64,000 nt of DNA from Beta vulgaris subsp. vulgaris (taxonomy: Eukaryota > Streptophyta > Magnoliopsida > Caryophyllales > Amaranthaceae). Below the pieces are notes generated by a model. It did no database searches and had not been told where the DNA came from. It saw only the letters and a program-made list of their open reading frames with translations. How positions within the stretch are numbered: position 1 is the first letter of the stretch; every line of letters starts with the position of its first letter. A program made the position numbers and the translations under genes. The stretch is taken from the NCBI RefSeq assembly GCF_026745355.1, contig NC_079202.1:46698873-46762872 (forward strand), written 5' to 3'. Below, one piece after another: positions 1 to 12,011 of the stretch.

Positions 1-377
1 CCGAGAATCAAAATAAAAAAGCGATGAACAGTAACCAATGTAACAGTGATTCTAGAGAGAAGGAGGAGTTTCTCTCTCTAGACCCGTTTTTTTAGGCAAT
101 TATGATGTCAATAATTGTTATATAGGTAGGAGTTTTTCCCCCTTTACTTTCATCTTTTTTGTTATATCGATATATTGTAATTTCAAAAATAAAGGTGCTA
201 GGAAAATATGATATACTAGTAAGTGAGCTTTCTTTAAGAAAGAGGATAAAAGAGTGTCCTCCACCACTCCAAAAGTTTCTAGCCTGTTAACCCAAGTCGA
301 GTTGATCCACGAGAGGTTTGCAGGGCGCTTCATCTTACCTACCTAAAATATAGGATTTTAATAGGAATAAGGAGGAG

Positions 378-513
378 CGAGAGTATTCTATTTAGAGTTT
401 GAGTAAGAAAAAAAGATGGAGTGTTATTTCATGAAAAAAAGGAAGGTGGAGAAAGAGGGTTATAAATAACTCTCCATCTTTATTTTTTCTTATTCAAACT
501 CCATTGACTCTCG
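378..513. repeat. Short palindromic (foldback) MITE-like element
   Basis: The two halves are inverted copies: GAGTTTGAGTAAG near 396 pairs with CTTATTCAAACTC near 489, and the outer CGAGAGT at 378 pairs with ACTCTCG ending at 513. The A-rich stem includes AAGATGGAGTGTTATTT against ATAAATAACTCTCCATCTT. No coding capacity. The size and near-complete self-complementarity suggest a hairpin MITE, but no target duplication is evident, so the family is not assigned. Confidence 0.5.
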
Positions 514-522
514 AATGCAACT

Positions 523-1487
523 TGTTGAATTTTGACCATTAACTTTTATTTTCAGGTGTTGGCTCATACACACACGGACACACCTCATGTGAACTACTAA
601 ACCCTTCTTAATTTCTTATCCCAAATTCTTCGAAAGGAAGAAGTTTAGAAATGTGAGGATCGAAGAGAAGAGAAAATGAAAACGGAGAGGGGGGGATAAA
701 GAATCAAATTGAGGGTTAAGTGGGTCACATGTAAAGATGACGACAATGGATAGGATCTATCTGGACAGGGTCTTCTAAGATCCAGATTCGTTTCTAGAGC
801 AAGAATCCAAATCATACCCGAATCCATCGGGTAATAAGAATGAGGATCCAAATCCGTATGGATCCTAATTCGTATGGATCCTATAGATTCGGGTCCTAAA
901 ATGGATCCAAAATGGATCCTTGGCTATTTTCTTCAAACTATCCTAATTTTCACAATAATTAAAAGATTTTAATCAATAAAGTCATTTAATATCAACCAAA
1001 AAATACATTTAATTTCTGAAAAATAACCATTGCAACTATTCAACTTTCAAACTGTAGATTAATCAACTTTTTTTTTAAATGAATAATTATCAACCCAATT
1101 TTCGAACTCAATTATCCAATAAATTCAAACAAAATCACACATTAATTAGAATAATAATTCGAAATTGAAGTAAAAATCCGTTTTACATGTGATGACTAAT
1201 AGTGTAATATTATTATAATATAAAATTAAATAATAATACTATAAAAACGGGTAAACGAATCTGGATCCGGGTAATAATTTAGGAATCTGTCCAGTTTCTT
1301 TTTTTCAAGGAGGATCCAGATCCTAATTGGATCTATATGGTCCAAATTCGAGGACCTAGATCCGTCAAAAATGAATATGGATCCACGAATTTGGGTAGGG
1401 TCCATTATCCACTAGCATCTCTAGTCACATGAGGTGTGTGTCAAGACCTTGAATTTTGAAAGTTAATGGCTAGAATTTGATGAAAAG
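523..1487. repeat. Inverted-arm repeat element rich in GGATCC motifs
   Basis: Arms of about 60 bp are inverted copies: the left arm (about 525-594, with CCATTAACTTT and ACACCTCATGTG) matches the right arm (1428-1486, with CACATGAGGTGT and AAAGTTAATGG). The interior has many ATGGATCC and GGATCCAAAT motifs on both sides of an AT-rich core, so it may contain a second nested TIR element. The translatable stretch in this region shows no domain. Probably a decayed non-autonomous DNA transposon; class not determined. Confidence 0.4.
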
Positions 1488-1951
1488 ATTCATCTCAAAA
1501 AGAAAAATCATAAGTGATGGTTTACTGTCAAGTTTATATAAGGTTATTTCTCACAAAAAGCTAACATTTGAAAAGTGGAATCTGATAATTTTCTTTTGCA
1601 TTTTCGACAAACATTCTTTTTCATAGGAGTCATAAATGTTAAATCATTAATCCTACATTAAGTTTAGGCGCTTGAGGAGGAAAAAACTTTGTCCACCCAT
1701 TGGGTAGACTACCCATTATTAATAAAGACTTGTTAAGGGTTGTGATAATATAATCCGACTCAATATAATAATCATTTTTTAATGTTCTATTAATAATAGG
1801 TTATCTATCCAATAGGTAGGTAGGTATAGCAATATCCGTTTCAAGAGTTGAGGCGGAGCCGCAGAAGTAAATCAAAGAGTACGAGAATGAATGAGTGTAC
1901 TTTTAGTCTATTACAACAAATTCCCAACTGCTAACTAATAAAGTATCAATG
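1488..1951. other. Unassigned AT-rich intergenic DNA
   Basis: I see no open frame with protein-like composition, no RNA gene and no clear repeat termini here. Confidence 0.4.
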
Positions 1952-2344
1952 TTGGCCAACAAAGCCATTAACAGTGAGGGCTGATATACACATAACAGGT
2001 ATGGGGCAGCAGTTGCCCATAACCAGGACATTTTTGTAATTTTGGGGCCCAACGTCTGCCCAGGACGTGAGGTCCGTGGACCTCACGTCCTGGCCATACG
2101 TTCGCCCTATGGACCTCACGTCCTGGCCAGACGTTGGGTTCATGGGGCGACCGTTCTGGCCATACGTTGGACCCATGGATCCAACGTCCTGGCCAGATGT
2201 TGGTTCAATGGGCGTTATATCCGCCAAACTTTTTACGCTTTTACCCTTAGTTTATGCTGTAATAGCATCTTTACCATGGTTATGGGTAACTGCTGCCCCA
2301 TAACTGTTATGCAAGGATACTTTCTCATTAACAGTTGTTGCCAA
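1952..2344. repeat. TIR/MITE-like element with GC-rich palindromic core
   Basis: Outer inverted arms start TTGGCCAACAA (1952) and end TTGTTGCCAA (2344). An inner pair is ATGGGGCAGCAGTTGCCCAT (from 2001) and ATGGGTAACTGCTGCCCCAT (from about 2282). The core (2051-2220) is GC-rich against its AT-rich surroundings and repeats ACGTCCTGGCCA. It includes a 25-bp-arm palindrome at 2051-2075 and 2078-2102. Open frames crossing it on both strands are low-complexity and result from the repeat. No target duplication was recognised. Confidence 0.5.
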
Positions 2345-3420
2345 AACCAAAAAAAAACCATTCACATTATATCACTTTCACTCTTCAAACAGGTACATGA
2401 ATTAATTGGATAAACTTGGCAACATGCTTGAGTGTTGACCATCACCATCATTATATTTTTGCACATGCTTTTCCCTCAATTCACTTAATTTTGCCATTTC
2501 AGTTGAGATAGTTCAAGAAAAAACCTAGGTGAATGAATTGCGTTAATTTTATATTGAATGAGTTGTCGCACCACCTTTTTGGTTAGAGCAATGTTTTATG
2601 AAACAACTAAAGGGGGAGTGACGTAGACATGTTAAAAAATACTTTTTAATATATTAGTTTAGACATAAATGATATTTTGCTTAGGGACCTAATACATTAC
2701 TTAATAGTTTCATCCGCATATTTGATGTGATTTATCTAGAAGAAATGCAATTAAACGTTTTTGGGGTCAATTGTCACTACTAGACTTAATTTTATTAATG
2801 CACCAAAAAAGCCCAAACTTATACATATACACGTCCGTAGGATGAGAATCATATAGACAATGAACACGAATGATGAGACAAAAATTATTAAAAGAGACGG
2901 TCTAATTTTAATATAAAAGTAGACTTAGTCACTAAATAAATTAAACTAGTCATCGAAAAAATTAACCTAATTACTACTGGGCTTATTCTCTTTTTGATAT
3001 TGGGTTTGCCATTCCCTAATTTTAATTTAAAAGTAGACAGTCTATCACAAGACAAACTAATGATGAGATTATAAACACAAAGACCAATACTAATGAACAT
3101 GCACCAACAAAGATATACATATGTTCATTTGACTTGTTATTCATATATATGTGTTCATTTGACTTGTTAGCCATGTAGTTTGACTTGTTTACCATATATA
3201 ATATATATACCATGCTCTACCTATAAACGTGTGTACCATTTAAGCATTGTTAAAGCAAAAGATGTATCACGAAAACATTGTTTAGTTCTACTAATTTAAG
3301 AACCCTCAACTCAACACGTTACCAATTAAAGAAACCTTTTTAACACTCCAAAACTTAAAAACTACCTGTAACGTGTGCCATATTAACTGGCTACCTTTTC
3401 GTTATATCCAATCTCCACTC
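2345..3420. other. Intergenic DNA upstream of the TMEM135-like gene
   Basis: AT-rich, without a supported gene. A small imperfect tandem repeat (TGTTCATTTGACTTGTTA, about 3122-3195) is present. The stretch 2880-3070 carries motifs such as AGTCACTAAATAAATTAAACTAGTC that recur in reverse orientation at 41920-42056, suggesting a shared dispersed repeat. The promoter of the downstream gene must lie near 3200-3420, but I do not recognise a definite TATA box. Confidence 0.35.
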
Positions 3421-3472
3421 TTCTCAAGTTCTCTCTCTCTCACACACACACACTCTCTCTCCTCCCCAAATC
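3421..3472 (+). promoter_or_regulatory. CT-rich 5' leader of the TMEM135-like gene
   Basis: A CT/CA microsatellite-like tract (CTCTCTCTCTCACACACACA) runs directly up to the start codon at 3473. Pyrimidine-rich leaders are common in plant genes; the transcription start is not visible from sequence. Confidence 0.4.
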
Positions 3473-6400
3473 ATGCTACCTCCCGACGGCGCTCCCACCT
3501 GCTCTTTCTCCGGCGACGACGCCATAACTTCCGACCACCTCAATTGTTCGCATTGCCGGAAATCCGATCCTTCTTCGTCTTCTTCGTCCGAATTCTACTC
3601 AATTTCCGACACCAATTCCGATAAACTCAAACGAATTATCTCTGCCTCTTTTAAAGGTTTCGTTATTGGTGCTGGATTGAAAGGCGGTCTCTCGATTTTC
3701 TCTCTCCTCGCTCGTTTGAGTCGCAAGAGATCCTCTAAATCTCTCACGTTAGTTTGTTTGCTGATTCATCTGAATTTCGTTTTTTTGTTTGTGTAGTAGT
3801 TTGGTGTAATTTGAGGTTTTGGAATTTTTTTTTATTGCTGGCATGTTTCAGGAAAGTAGGTGGAGTTTCAAGTAGTGACGAGATTTTGTTGGTGATTAAG
3901 GAAACTTTGCGTTATGGTCTTTTTCTTGGTACTTTTGCTGGAACTTTTACATCAGTTGATGAGATTGTAGCTACTTTGGGCGGTCACCGAAGGCAAGTCA
4001 ATTTATCAACTTAATCTCAAATGTTTGTAAATGTGAAATGCATTTCTTTGCTAATTTTGTGCGTAATTAGTCTGATTTTGGGTTGGATTTGTATGATTGA
4101 TCTAATTATTGTTTAATTAAATCGAAATTATATAGCTCAATGCGCTCATCTTAGTTGGTTCTTCTGATATTAATTTTGAACTTGCTTTTGTTTTTTCCAT
4201 GAGATCATAGGTTGGTGGTTATATGGATAAGACATGTTGGCCTACATTCAATTGTTCTATCATATGTGGATGATTTGATGTCAGCTAGCTTAGTTGGTAA
4301 AGTCGGGAGTGGAGGATACTTAAAACCTCAATCAACCCCGGTTTACCTCATTGGCCCTCGTTGCGTTCTGTACACCAATGAAAAAAAATGTTGAGTTATA
4401 TTATGGGTTTCTTGGGGATCCAAAAATAAACATGTCTATTCCTTGGAGAAATGACTAAGGGGAGGGACCGAGGGAGTATATGAGTTCAATTAGCTTTTGC
4501 GCCTTTAATGAACCAGAAAAGAAGACTTGTTATTCCTTGTAAAATGATTTGATTCCATCTATCCATGAACTCTCATGTGGTTCCTGCCCACGGTGGGGCT
4601 AGTGTATGAGAAGTCAAATGCATTATATTGTCATCCTTGGCACTACGATATGATTGATTACGCGAGATCTTTCATTGAATTTTGATGCATTAGATGTATA
4701 AACTCATAAAGGAGGTAGCTGACAGTGATGTGACACATTTGGTATATATCTCATAATGAAAGGGAACTCTCAAGTTGGTCATGAAGTAACTGAAAGGATG
4801 TTACTACTAGCTGTTTCATGCTATGCCTATCGAAGCTGAGTATTATTTTGACATCTCATCACCATCCACACTGACCGTTCCTAAAATCTGTGCTTTTATA
4901 TTTGGGTAGCATTTTGAACCACATTCTTCCAGCACTTGTGTTGGTGAATTGAGTCTGATACATTGTATATTTGTAATTCAGGACTGCAAGATGGAGGGCG
5001 TTATTGGCAGGTGGAATTGCTGGTCCTTCCATGCTACTAACTGGGTTAAATACACAACATAATAGTTTGGCATTATATATTTTCATGCGAGCGGCTGTAT
5101 TGGCATCTCGCTGTGGAATTAAGAGCAAGCGGTTTGGTCGTATTTGCAAACCTTTGACTTGGGCCCATGGAGATATTTTTCTAATGTGTCTTTCCTCTGC
5201 CCAAATTTTGTGAGTATATCTATTGTTCTAAATATGAAGTTTTTGCACATTTTCTGCGCAGGCATCACAATATTTTATACTTCCTCCATTTCTGTTTACT
5301 TGCAACGGTTTGACTTTTATACTATTAACCAACTCTACTTAGTTTATATTTGGTGAATTATAGGTTGGAAAAACATATTCATGTTGTATCTTGTTAGATT
5401 CGTCTCAATATATATTTTCTCAATATCTACTTTTCATGATTTTTAATTATCGGTAATTAAAGATATCATTGGTTGAAATATGCATTGGCAAGCGTGAAAG
5501 TCAAACGGTTGCAAGTAAAAAGAAACCAATGAAGTAATTTGTAAAAAGGGCATTGCTTTATGATAGCTTAGTTGTTCAGTTACAATGTTAATTGAGTTAA
5601 TAAAGGCATGCATGTCCAACTATGGCACTAGTTTCTTGTATGTATTCCTTGTGCAATGGCATTACTAGGTCAGTTTTGTCTGCAAGTAGTCTTTACAGTA
5701 GTTCTCTCTTGGTGCATTGGAGTTACTGTTCAATTTTCTGTATTTGTTATGCTAGCATGCGGGGATTGCGGGCTTCTCCAATGGTATTCTAATGGGTCTT
5801 TTGAATTTTTGAAATGTGCTCTTGCTTTTGTTGATGTAGCCTTTCTCCTTTTCCACAACCTATATAAATAAGTAGGGACCTGCCTTTTCAGGTCGGCCTA
5901 TATATTGAAGCCAGAATCTCTGCCTTCGTCATACAAGTCGTTCCTCAATAAACATGGCGCAAAGGATATGTCTATTCTGCATGGTGTGAAAGACATTGCT
6001 AGTGGCATGCCCTTTTCTAATCTGGGGGAAATAGAGAAGTATTATAAATCAGTGGGTATAAACATCAAATTAGACCCAGAAATGAAAGTTCCCTGCTCGG
6101 TATTGATTTATTTCAACCACTTTGCTTTCACATATTTACTTCCTTAGATAGTTGGTTTTTAGCACAATTTGCCTTCACAGTTCACAAGTTTTAATTTGCT
6201 CAGATATTTTGCTTATTATGGGCTAGAGTGATCACATGAGGAAAACAGTATCCACTACAAAATAAATTTATTCTTTGATGGTATAATCATCGCTTTGGCA
6301 AGATACGTTATGGATCTTGCACTATGCGCTTTGCTGGAGTTAAAGGGATTTCTTAATTTCTATTTCTTGATTGGAACTACTTTTTGCTTGCAATGTCTAA

Positions 6401-9400
6401 CTGTTCATCTCAATGGATAATCTAGATTGTACATGGGCATCAATCATGTGTAGCTCATGTCAGCACATTTCTTGTCCAAGCGTATAAAAGAGCACTACCG
6501 GTGTATCTTCCAGTATATTTGGTTCCTGCACTAATTGTTCATCGCCAAGATCTACTAAAAAGGTAATCATTATTATTATTTTAAATGTTGAAGTGACATT
6601 CTGCTAATTGATGAAAGATTATAAGATTGGCTGCAAGAATTGAAATATATTACATCAACTCATTTGTACACGAGTATGGCCTTTTTAGTTTCTATCGCTT
6701 CAAAGATTTACACTTCATTTGGATAGGAATGATGGAGGAAAAGGAAAGGGAGAGTAGGAGAGGGAAGGGGGATGAAAGGAAGGGGTGGGAAGAGTGAGGT
6801 TGCATTTCCCTGCTAACGTTTCCAATAGGAAGGTTTTGGTTTACTAGGAGGAGAGGGAAAATAAATTCTTCCAGTTCCCTTCCTTCCCCCATGCTGTATT
6901 CACACTAGGAAAAATGTATCCCTTCCTTTTGCTCCAAGTTCCTTTATCCAAACTATTAGTGTTTGAGACTTTGAATGGCTTTGGGTTCTTGAGAAAACAC
7001 GCCTAGGGATTCCTTGCGGATAGGCACTGTCCTCTGCAACTTATAGGGTGAGGCCCACACCTTAGTGTATTGAAACAACTCATTTGATGTCACCAAAATC
7101 AGTTCAGTTTTTATTCTTGTTTATAATTGATTGAAGCTGGATTATATTGAATTTGCAATGCAATAGGAGTATAACTTTTGTTTTTTTTCCTCCGTAAATT
7201 CTGTTTTAAAATGATATTCGAGTAATTTATCAAAAAGTTGCATCTCAAGTCCATGATGGATATATCTCTGCCTCATGGATGCACCTTGCACTTCGTAGAA
7301 ATTTAGGCGCCATTCAGCATTGTTTTATGTTTCTGTTCATTTTATAAAAATGAAAGAAAACTTTTTCGGGAATGCTGTAGAAAAAAAAAAAATTCCTTCA
7401 GATTCTACAAATCCGAAGTGGAAGATGTGAAACCTTTCTTAGTTGTTTAGATTTATCGTTTTAGGAAACTACTTGAATGAATCTAGATTATTGCATTCAG
7501 CAACTCAGTCAAATCATGTGGCCGACCTTGCAACCATGATTGCCGCCGGGAAATGACCACCTGCGGAAACCTAATGGCCCTTAAAATTGCACAAAATTTT
7601 CACAAACCTAAAATGAAGCTTAAAGGCCTCAAAGTTTCTGTCATCTTTCTCGGTCTTTGAATTTCTTCCTGCCATGTCATTGAGTCTGCTATTGCACTAG
7701 TAGGGATCCTACCACCCTCTTTATGGCGTCCCTCCTGTTACACCATCACTGGCAACCATCACTAACAGGAGAGGACGTCGTTGCTGCAGCCCCTATGCCT
7801 TTTGTCTTCATTGCTCTACTGATTCTTTCCTGTCAGTTGACTCATTGTTTGAAACTGTACAACTCTAGATGATGTATAATGAGTTCAACTTCAGTTGATG
7901 TTCTCTTTAGTGGCCTCTTTATTTTACTAACACTGGTGCTGCCATGTGTTGGCTCCATCGCCTTCATGTCTACTCTTTTATTTAATTTTTGATATGTTTT
8001 TCCTTGAGAATTTCGATGCATAGCATCTCATCGCTTATAATATAATAGAACAATTGTATTTTTGGTTAAATACTACCTACATTCCTATTTAATCTACATG
8101 GTTTGCTTTTTATTAGAACCAAAGAAAAAGTGAAAGTAGGGGAGAGAGGAGAAAAATTATGAAAAATGGGGAGTAAGAAGAACAAAAAGTAAATAAAAAA
8201 TAGAGGAGAGAGAAAAATGGGGTATGTGGGGGGTTTAAGTGAGATAATTCATTTGGTGAGAGACCACATGGGGGACAAAAGTGGGGAATAATGATTAAGC
8301 ATTTTACCTTATATAGATAAAGTAACATTGTAACCTTAAAAAAGGAACGATTCGAAAAGGAAGTGGGTAGATTAAAAAGGAACCGAGTTGTATCTAGAAG
8401 AGCATGAGTCCATTTTTTTTTTCCCCATTTTGGGTGTTAGTTTTGAGATAACTGAACTACACCTAAATTTGTTTTCTGGTTCTTAGAAGCTGAAAACTAA
8501 AACTTAAAATGATACCAAATGATACCTAAGTTATGTGATTTAAACTCTTATTATCCTTGCTAATTTATTGGGGTCATTTAGAAATGTTTATGAATGTTTT
8601 GCTGCCTTTTGTTATGCAGACCTTACACAATTGTGGGGAAGAGTGTTTTCGGTATTGCACGATCAAGCTTGTTCCTGTCTTCATATTGCGCTTCTGCCTG
8701 GTAGGTCTTCTTTTGTCCACTACCTTGAGTGTTATTGATGCATCAACGTGCACTTGTTGTAAGTCTTGGCTGCTAACAAGTAGGAAGTGCTTTGCTTGCC
8801 ACATGGTTACAGAGTACTTGTTCCAAACATATTGAGAGATGATAATGTGTGTGAGTGTATGTGTTGGAGAACAACTCATGTTGGAGTTAGGTCTTGAATG
8901 TTTTGCATGCATGCATCTGAAGACTATTGCATTTATGCTAGTCATGTAAACCAGTAAGATTTTAGAATCAATTGAAAGATTAAAATGTTAAGGACAGGTC
9001 CCCATCAAATTATCTGGAATCTTTTTCTGCATCCCCACTTCTGAATAGAAAGGCTGCTGCTTCTGTAATCACTACTGGAAGAATGACTGTTGTTTAGCAG
9101 AAGAATAAGTCTTATAACAACTAATAGGTGATAAAAGAAAACTTAATTACCCGTAATTTAGAACTAGAGTTTGTGAATTGGGTCAGGCAGGAAGAGAAGT
9201 GATTAGGAAAAGAAAGCTGAAAGAGGGAGGAGTTTGCGCTGCTTCAATAACTTTCTCTCTCTTCCGCAGTGTGTCTCGTCCCCCCAGATTCCATACTTGC
9301 TCACTTCCCCTCCCCATCACTTGTGAGAGAAATTTCAGAATTCATAACTCTATTTGCTCCAACCTGAAAGCTGTGCCTCATAATCATATTTAGGGTTTTG

Positions 9401-9652
9401 TGTATTCAACTGATTTTGACTTATTTGAATTTATTGTAACCCATTTTTTAGATCTTACTGAAACTTATCTGTATGCATCAGAACTCAGAAGTTATTGGAA
9501 CTTATTTGAACCTTTTTTTTTATGTATCAAATCAAGGTGTTCAAAGTTCTACCTTGGTTGCAAGTCAGCCTCAATCTGTACAGTTGAGGGAGGGAATGAG
9601 ATGGAAAACAAAATTGTGAGGGAGAGCGTAAATGAAGACAAAGCAGTATGAA

Positions 9653-9693
<41 letters not shown>

Positions 9694-10522
9694 TAAGCTA
9701 TAGGTGAACCACAGAAAGAAGAGGCAAACCATTGTTAACCAATGTTGGGGGAATATATATCTTTTTTGTTATTGTCATGTCTCGCAAAGTTATGAGTTTG
9801 AAGATTAAATAGTCTCTTAGCGAAAAAAGCTTATCTGACCAGAAGTCCTTTTATTGTCCTGAAGTATGGAACTGCATGTAATAGTTATTCATGGTTTTGT
9901 GGATTTACTTATGTGGAAACAACTGGAAACTTTGACCCAGTGAGTTTCGTAGTTATAAAGTATATACAGGATCTTTGGTGGAATATTAGTGAATGTTGTA
10001 TTGAGCTTGTTCTGGGAAGAGCTGAACTTACAGTCCCAACTTGTCATTGTTTCAGGATGTGGACATGCATTCTTTTTAGGATTTTCAAGACGTGCAACAT
10101 CCCAATGGTGGCAATGGGGACGGTATTCTCTTACGCTTTCCTTTTCCTTTGATGTGCACATCAGATTTTGTTCCGTGTTATCTGATTATAAATTATAATG
10201 CACATTGGCTCTCAAACAGTTTCCGACTGGCTTTGCATTAGCCATTGAGAAGAAAAGCAGAAGGATGGAAATATCGCTCTATTGTCTAGCTCGCGCCATT
10301 GAGAGCTTCTTCACTTGTATGGCTGATGTTGGATATCTGCCTCAATCACTAGTAAATATCAAGAGAGCTGATGTGGTTGTTTTCAGCTTATCAACAGCTA
10401 TTATTATGCACTGTTATTCTCAAGAGAGGGAAGTGTTCAGATCCAAGTACCTAAACGTTCTCGATTGGGTCTTTGGTGTGCCACCACCACCCTGCTACAC
10501 TCCGCGCTATAAAAACAAGTAG
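3473..10522 (+). CDS. TMEM135-like / Tim17-Tim22-Tim23-related membrane protein
   Basis: Eight exons join in one frame to 479 residues: 3473-3747, 3852-3992, 4982-5209, 5892-6099, 6426-6562, 8620-8700, 10056-10122 and 10220-10522. The ATG at 3473 starts a Ser/Pro-rich head, then hydrophobic glycine-containing segments (GFVIGAGLKGG, YGLFLGTFAGTF, LLAGGIAGPSMLL). The C-terminal half reads SYCASAWMWTCILFRIF and then FPTGFALAIEKKSRR. This is the pattern of the plant family annotated as TMEM135 N-terminal or Tim17/22/23-like. Animal TMEM135 is linked to mitochondria and peroxisomes; the plant role is poorly known. Intron 2 (3993-4981) uses a GC donor; the other introns are GT-AG. Introns 3, 5 and 6 hold MITEs or microsatellites. 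It converges on the TRM112 gene. The family call is from recognition, not a search. Confidence 0.8.
4265..4400 (+). repeat. Possible tRNA-derived SINE fragment in intron 2
   Basis: TAGCTTAGTTGGTAAAG at about 4286 resembles an RNA polymerase III A box as in tRNA-derived SINEs. A short A-run follows near 4381. No clear B box or target duplication was found, so this is weakly supported. Confidence 0.25.
5280..5534. mobile_element. Stowaway-like MITE in intron 3
   Basis: 255 bp with inverted ends: CTTCCTCCATTTCTGTTTAC on the left against GTAAAAAGAAACCAATGAAG on the right. The arms continue through TTGCAACGGTTTGACTTT and AAAGTCAAACGGTTGCAA. It is flanked by TA on both sides, the target of Tc1/mariner-type MITEs. 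No coding capacity. Confidence 0.75.
6714..6953. repeat. Possible MITE in intron 5
   Basis: TTTGGATAGGAA near 6717 is an inverted match to TTCCTTTATCCAAA near 6940. The interior is purine-rich on the left (GGAAAAGGAAAGGG) and pyrimidine-rich on the right (TTCCCTTCCTTCCCCC). Termini and target duplication are not certain. Confidence 0.35.
8075..8392. mobile_element. Diverged Stowaway-like MITE in intron 5
   Basis: The left end (ATTCCTATTTAATCTACATGG, near 8079) is an inverted match to the right end (GTGGGTAGATTAAAAAGGAAC, near 8363). The termini resemble those of the element at 15874-16131. The interior is GAGAGAG-rich and has no protein-like open frame. Confidence 0.5.
9653..9692. repeat. 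Compound (TG)n(AG)n microsatellite
   Basis: About 10 TG units run directly into about 9 AG units, inside intron 6 of the TMEM135-like gene. Likely length-polymorphic. Confidence 0.9.
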
Positions 10523-11000
10523 AAGATTGAAAAATATACATGCAACGCATTAGGGATTGTCATTTTTTCTCCCCTCAAGTAATGTTCCAAATTTAGTGAG
10601 GAGCAATTTGTACAACAATTAGATTTTAGCTAGATTATTAGCAATAGTGTTAAATTAAGTTACAATGCCCATCTGGGTATTGAAATGAATGTATCAATCA
10701 ACTCATATTTGCAAAGTTACATTAATTCGCCTTCTTCAAACCATCATCTCAAACCAGATTTTGTCACCAATGATCAACTAGATACAAAATCACAATGTTC
10801 CGTATGATAATAATCAAGTGATTCAACTCTAAAACGGAATCTTAAAATTGCAATTGAGCCACTCGAAATCAAAACCAAACGCACAATAATGGTGTTCATT
10901 GAGACATTTCATCGAACATCTTATATGCATCGTTTCTAATCAAATTCCAAAGAAAAAACAAAAACAAAAACAACATAAACTGCGTAAGTCGTAAAATAAA
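10523..11000. other. Intergenic space between two convergent genes
   Basis: About 480 bp hold the 3' ends of the TMEM135-like gene (+) and the TRM112 gene (-). No other gene is seen; an A/C-rich tract (about 10950-10975) probably lies in the TRM112 3' UTR. Confidence 0.5.
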
Positions 11001-11369
11001 TCAAACTTCATCTTCAAGAAGAAGCATATTAGGAATACCCTTACTAACAGGGAATTTGCGACCAGTTTCAGGACAAACAAGGGCACCTTCTTCGAGGTGA
11101 ATCTGGAGGAGAGCATGATGAAACTTGGTAAGAAAATCCTCGGAATCAAGTGAAGAAACGTCGGCATTTTCAGGTAATTCGGAAAAACCTAGGGTTTTAG
11201 CAGCTTCAACAAAGGGTGTCCATTCGATTTTGTTGAAGATGTTTTTGAGGAAGTCGGAGTTCATGTCGACTTGCTTCTCCACAACTTTAGTGGGCTCTAT
11301 TTTAAGAGGAAAACCATTGGTAACACCTTTGATGTTTGAGGATAACATGTTGTGAGTTAACAGCCTCAT
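11001..11369 (-). CDS. TRM112: TRM112-like methyltransferase activator subunit
   Basis: A single-exon frame of 122 residues starts with ATG at 11369. MRLLTHNMLSSNIKGV at the N-terminus and CPETGRKFPVSKGIPNMLL at the C-terminus are hallmarks of the TRM112 family. These small proteins bind and stabilise several SAM-dependent methyltransferases that modify tRNA, 18S rRNA and the release factor eRF1. In Arabidopsis the homolog is SMO2, needed for normal organ size. The length matches the family (about 120-135). Only the distal cysteine of the yeast zinc site is seen (CPETG), as in other plant and animal homologs. The minus-strand leader is GAGA-rich. It is convergent with the TMEM135-like gene. 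Confidence 0.93.
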   Translation of the reverse strand: MRLLTHNMLSSNIKGVTNGFPLKIEPTKVVEKQVDMNSDFLKNIFNKIEWTPFVEAAKTLGFSELPENADVSSLDSEDFLTKFHHALLQIHLEEGALVCPETGRKFPVSKGIPNMLLLEDEV

Positions 11370-12011
11370 CTTCTACCTGTCTCTCTCTCTCTTTCTATTT
11401 GCTTTGATCTTTCTGGAGCAAAGCCGGCGGCAGTCGAGTCTTTGCGTTGATGTTTATGCCTTTCTGAGGTTTTTTTAGGAAATAACTAATCTTATTAGAA
11501 CTGAGGCGGTTCTTTTCGGTATAAAACAACTGAATTGAACTGAACTAAATTGAACTAAACTAAAATGAAAAGTGTTATGTGAAAGTAAAAGTATTGTCTA
11601 GAGCTAAATTGAATTGAATTTGAACTGAACTGAAAATAAGTTGGGGGGGAGAACAAGCCCTGAGTTGAACTGAACTGAACTTATTAAATGATTTAAATCT
11701 CATTAAATCTTATTAAAACTTATATTTGAGTATTGTGTTAAACTTGATTTGTTAAACATGATTATACCTCATCTAAACTTATAAGATTTGAAAGTTATTT
11801 TTTTAATAGTTTGGCAAAGATAGTTCCAACTTCCAATAATTTCTCTAAATTTTCTCATTGAATATGATTTTCTATCTTCATTAATAAAAAGTTGACTTTA
11901 AGTACTTTAGAATTTTAAAAAGTTTATGATAAGTTTTTCAAATAACTATTTTGCATTAAAAAAGAAGTTCTAAACTGTCAAATATAAATTTTTGCTATTA
12001 ATTGACATGAT

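Noticed and set aside
2042..2413. Open frames of 78-123 codons on both strands
   Set aside because: They follow the ACGTCCTGGCCA repeat and a palindrome; repeated peptide blocks on both strands show repeat origin.
8557..8945. Open frames on both strands around TMEM135-like exon 6
   Set aside because: The correct frame through this exon (SLFLSSYCASAW) is different and joins exons 5 and 7 without a break.
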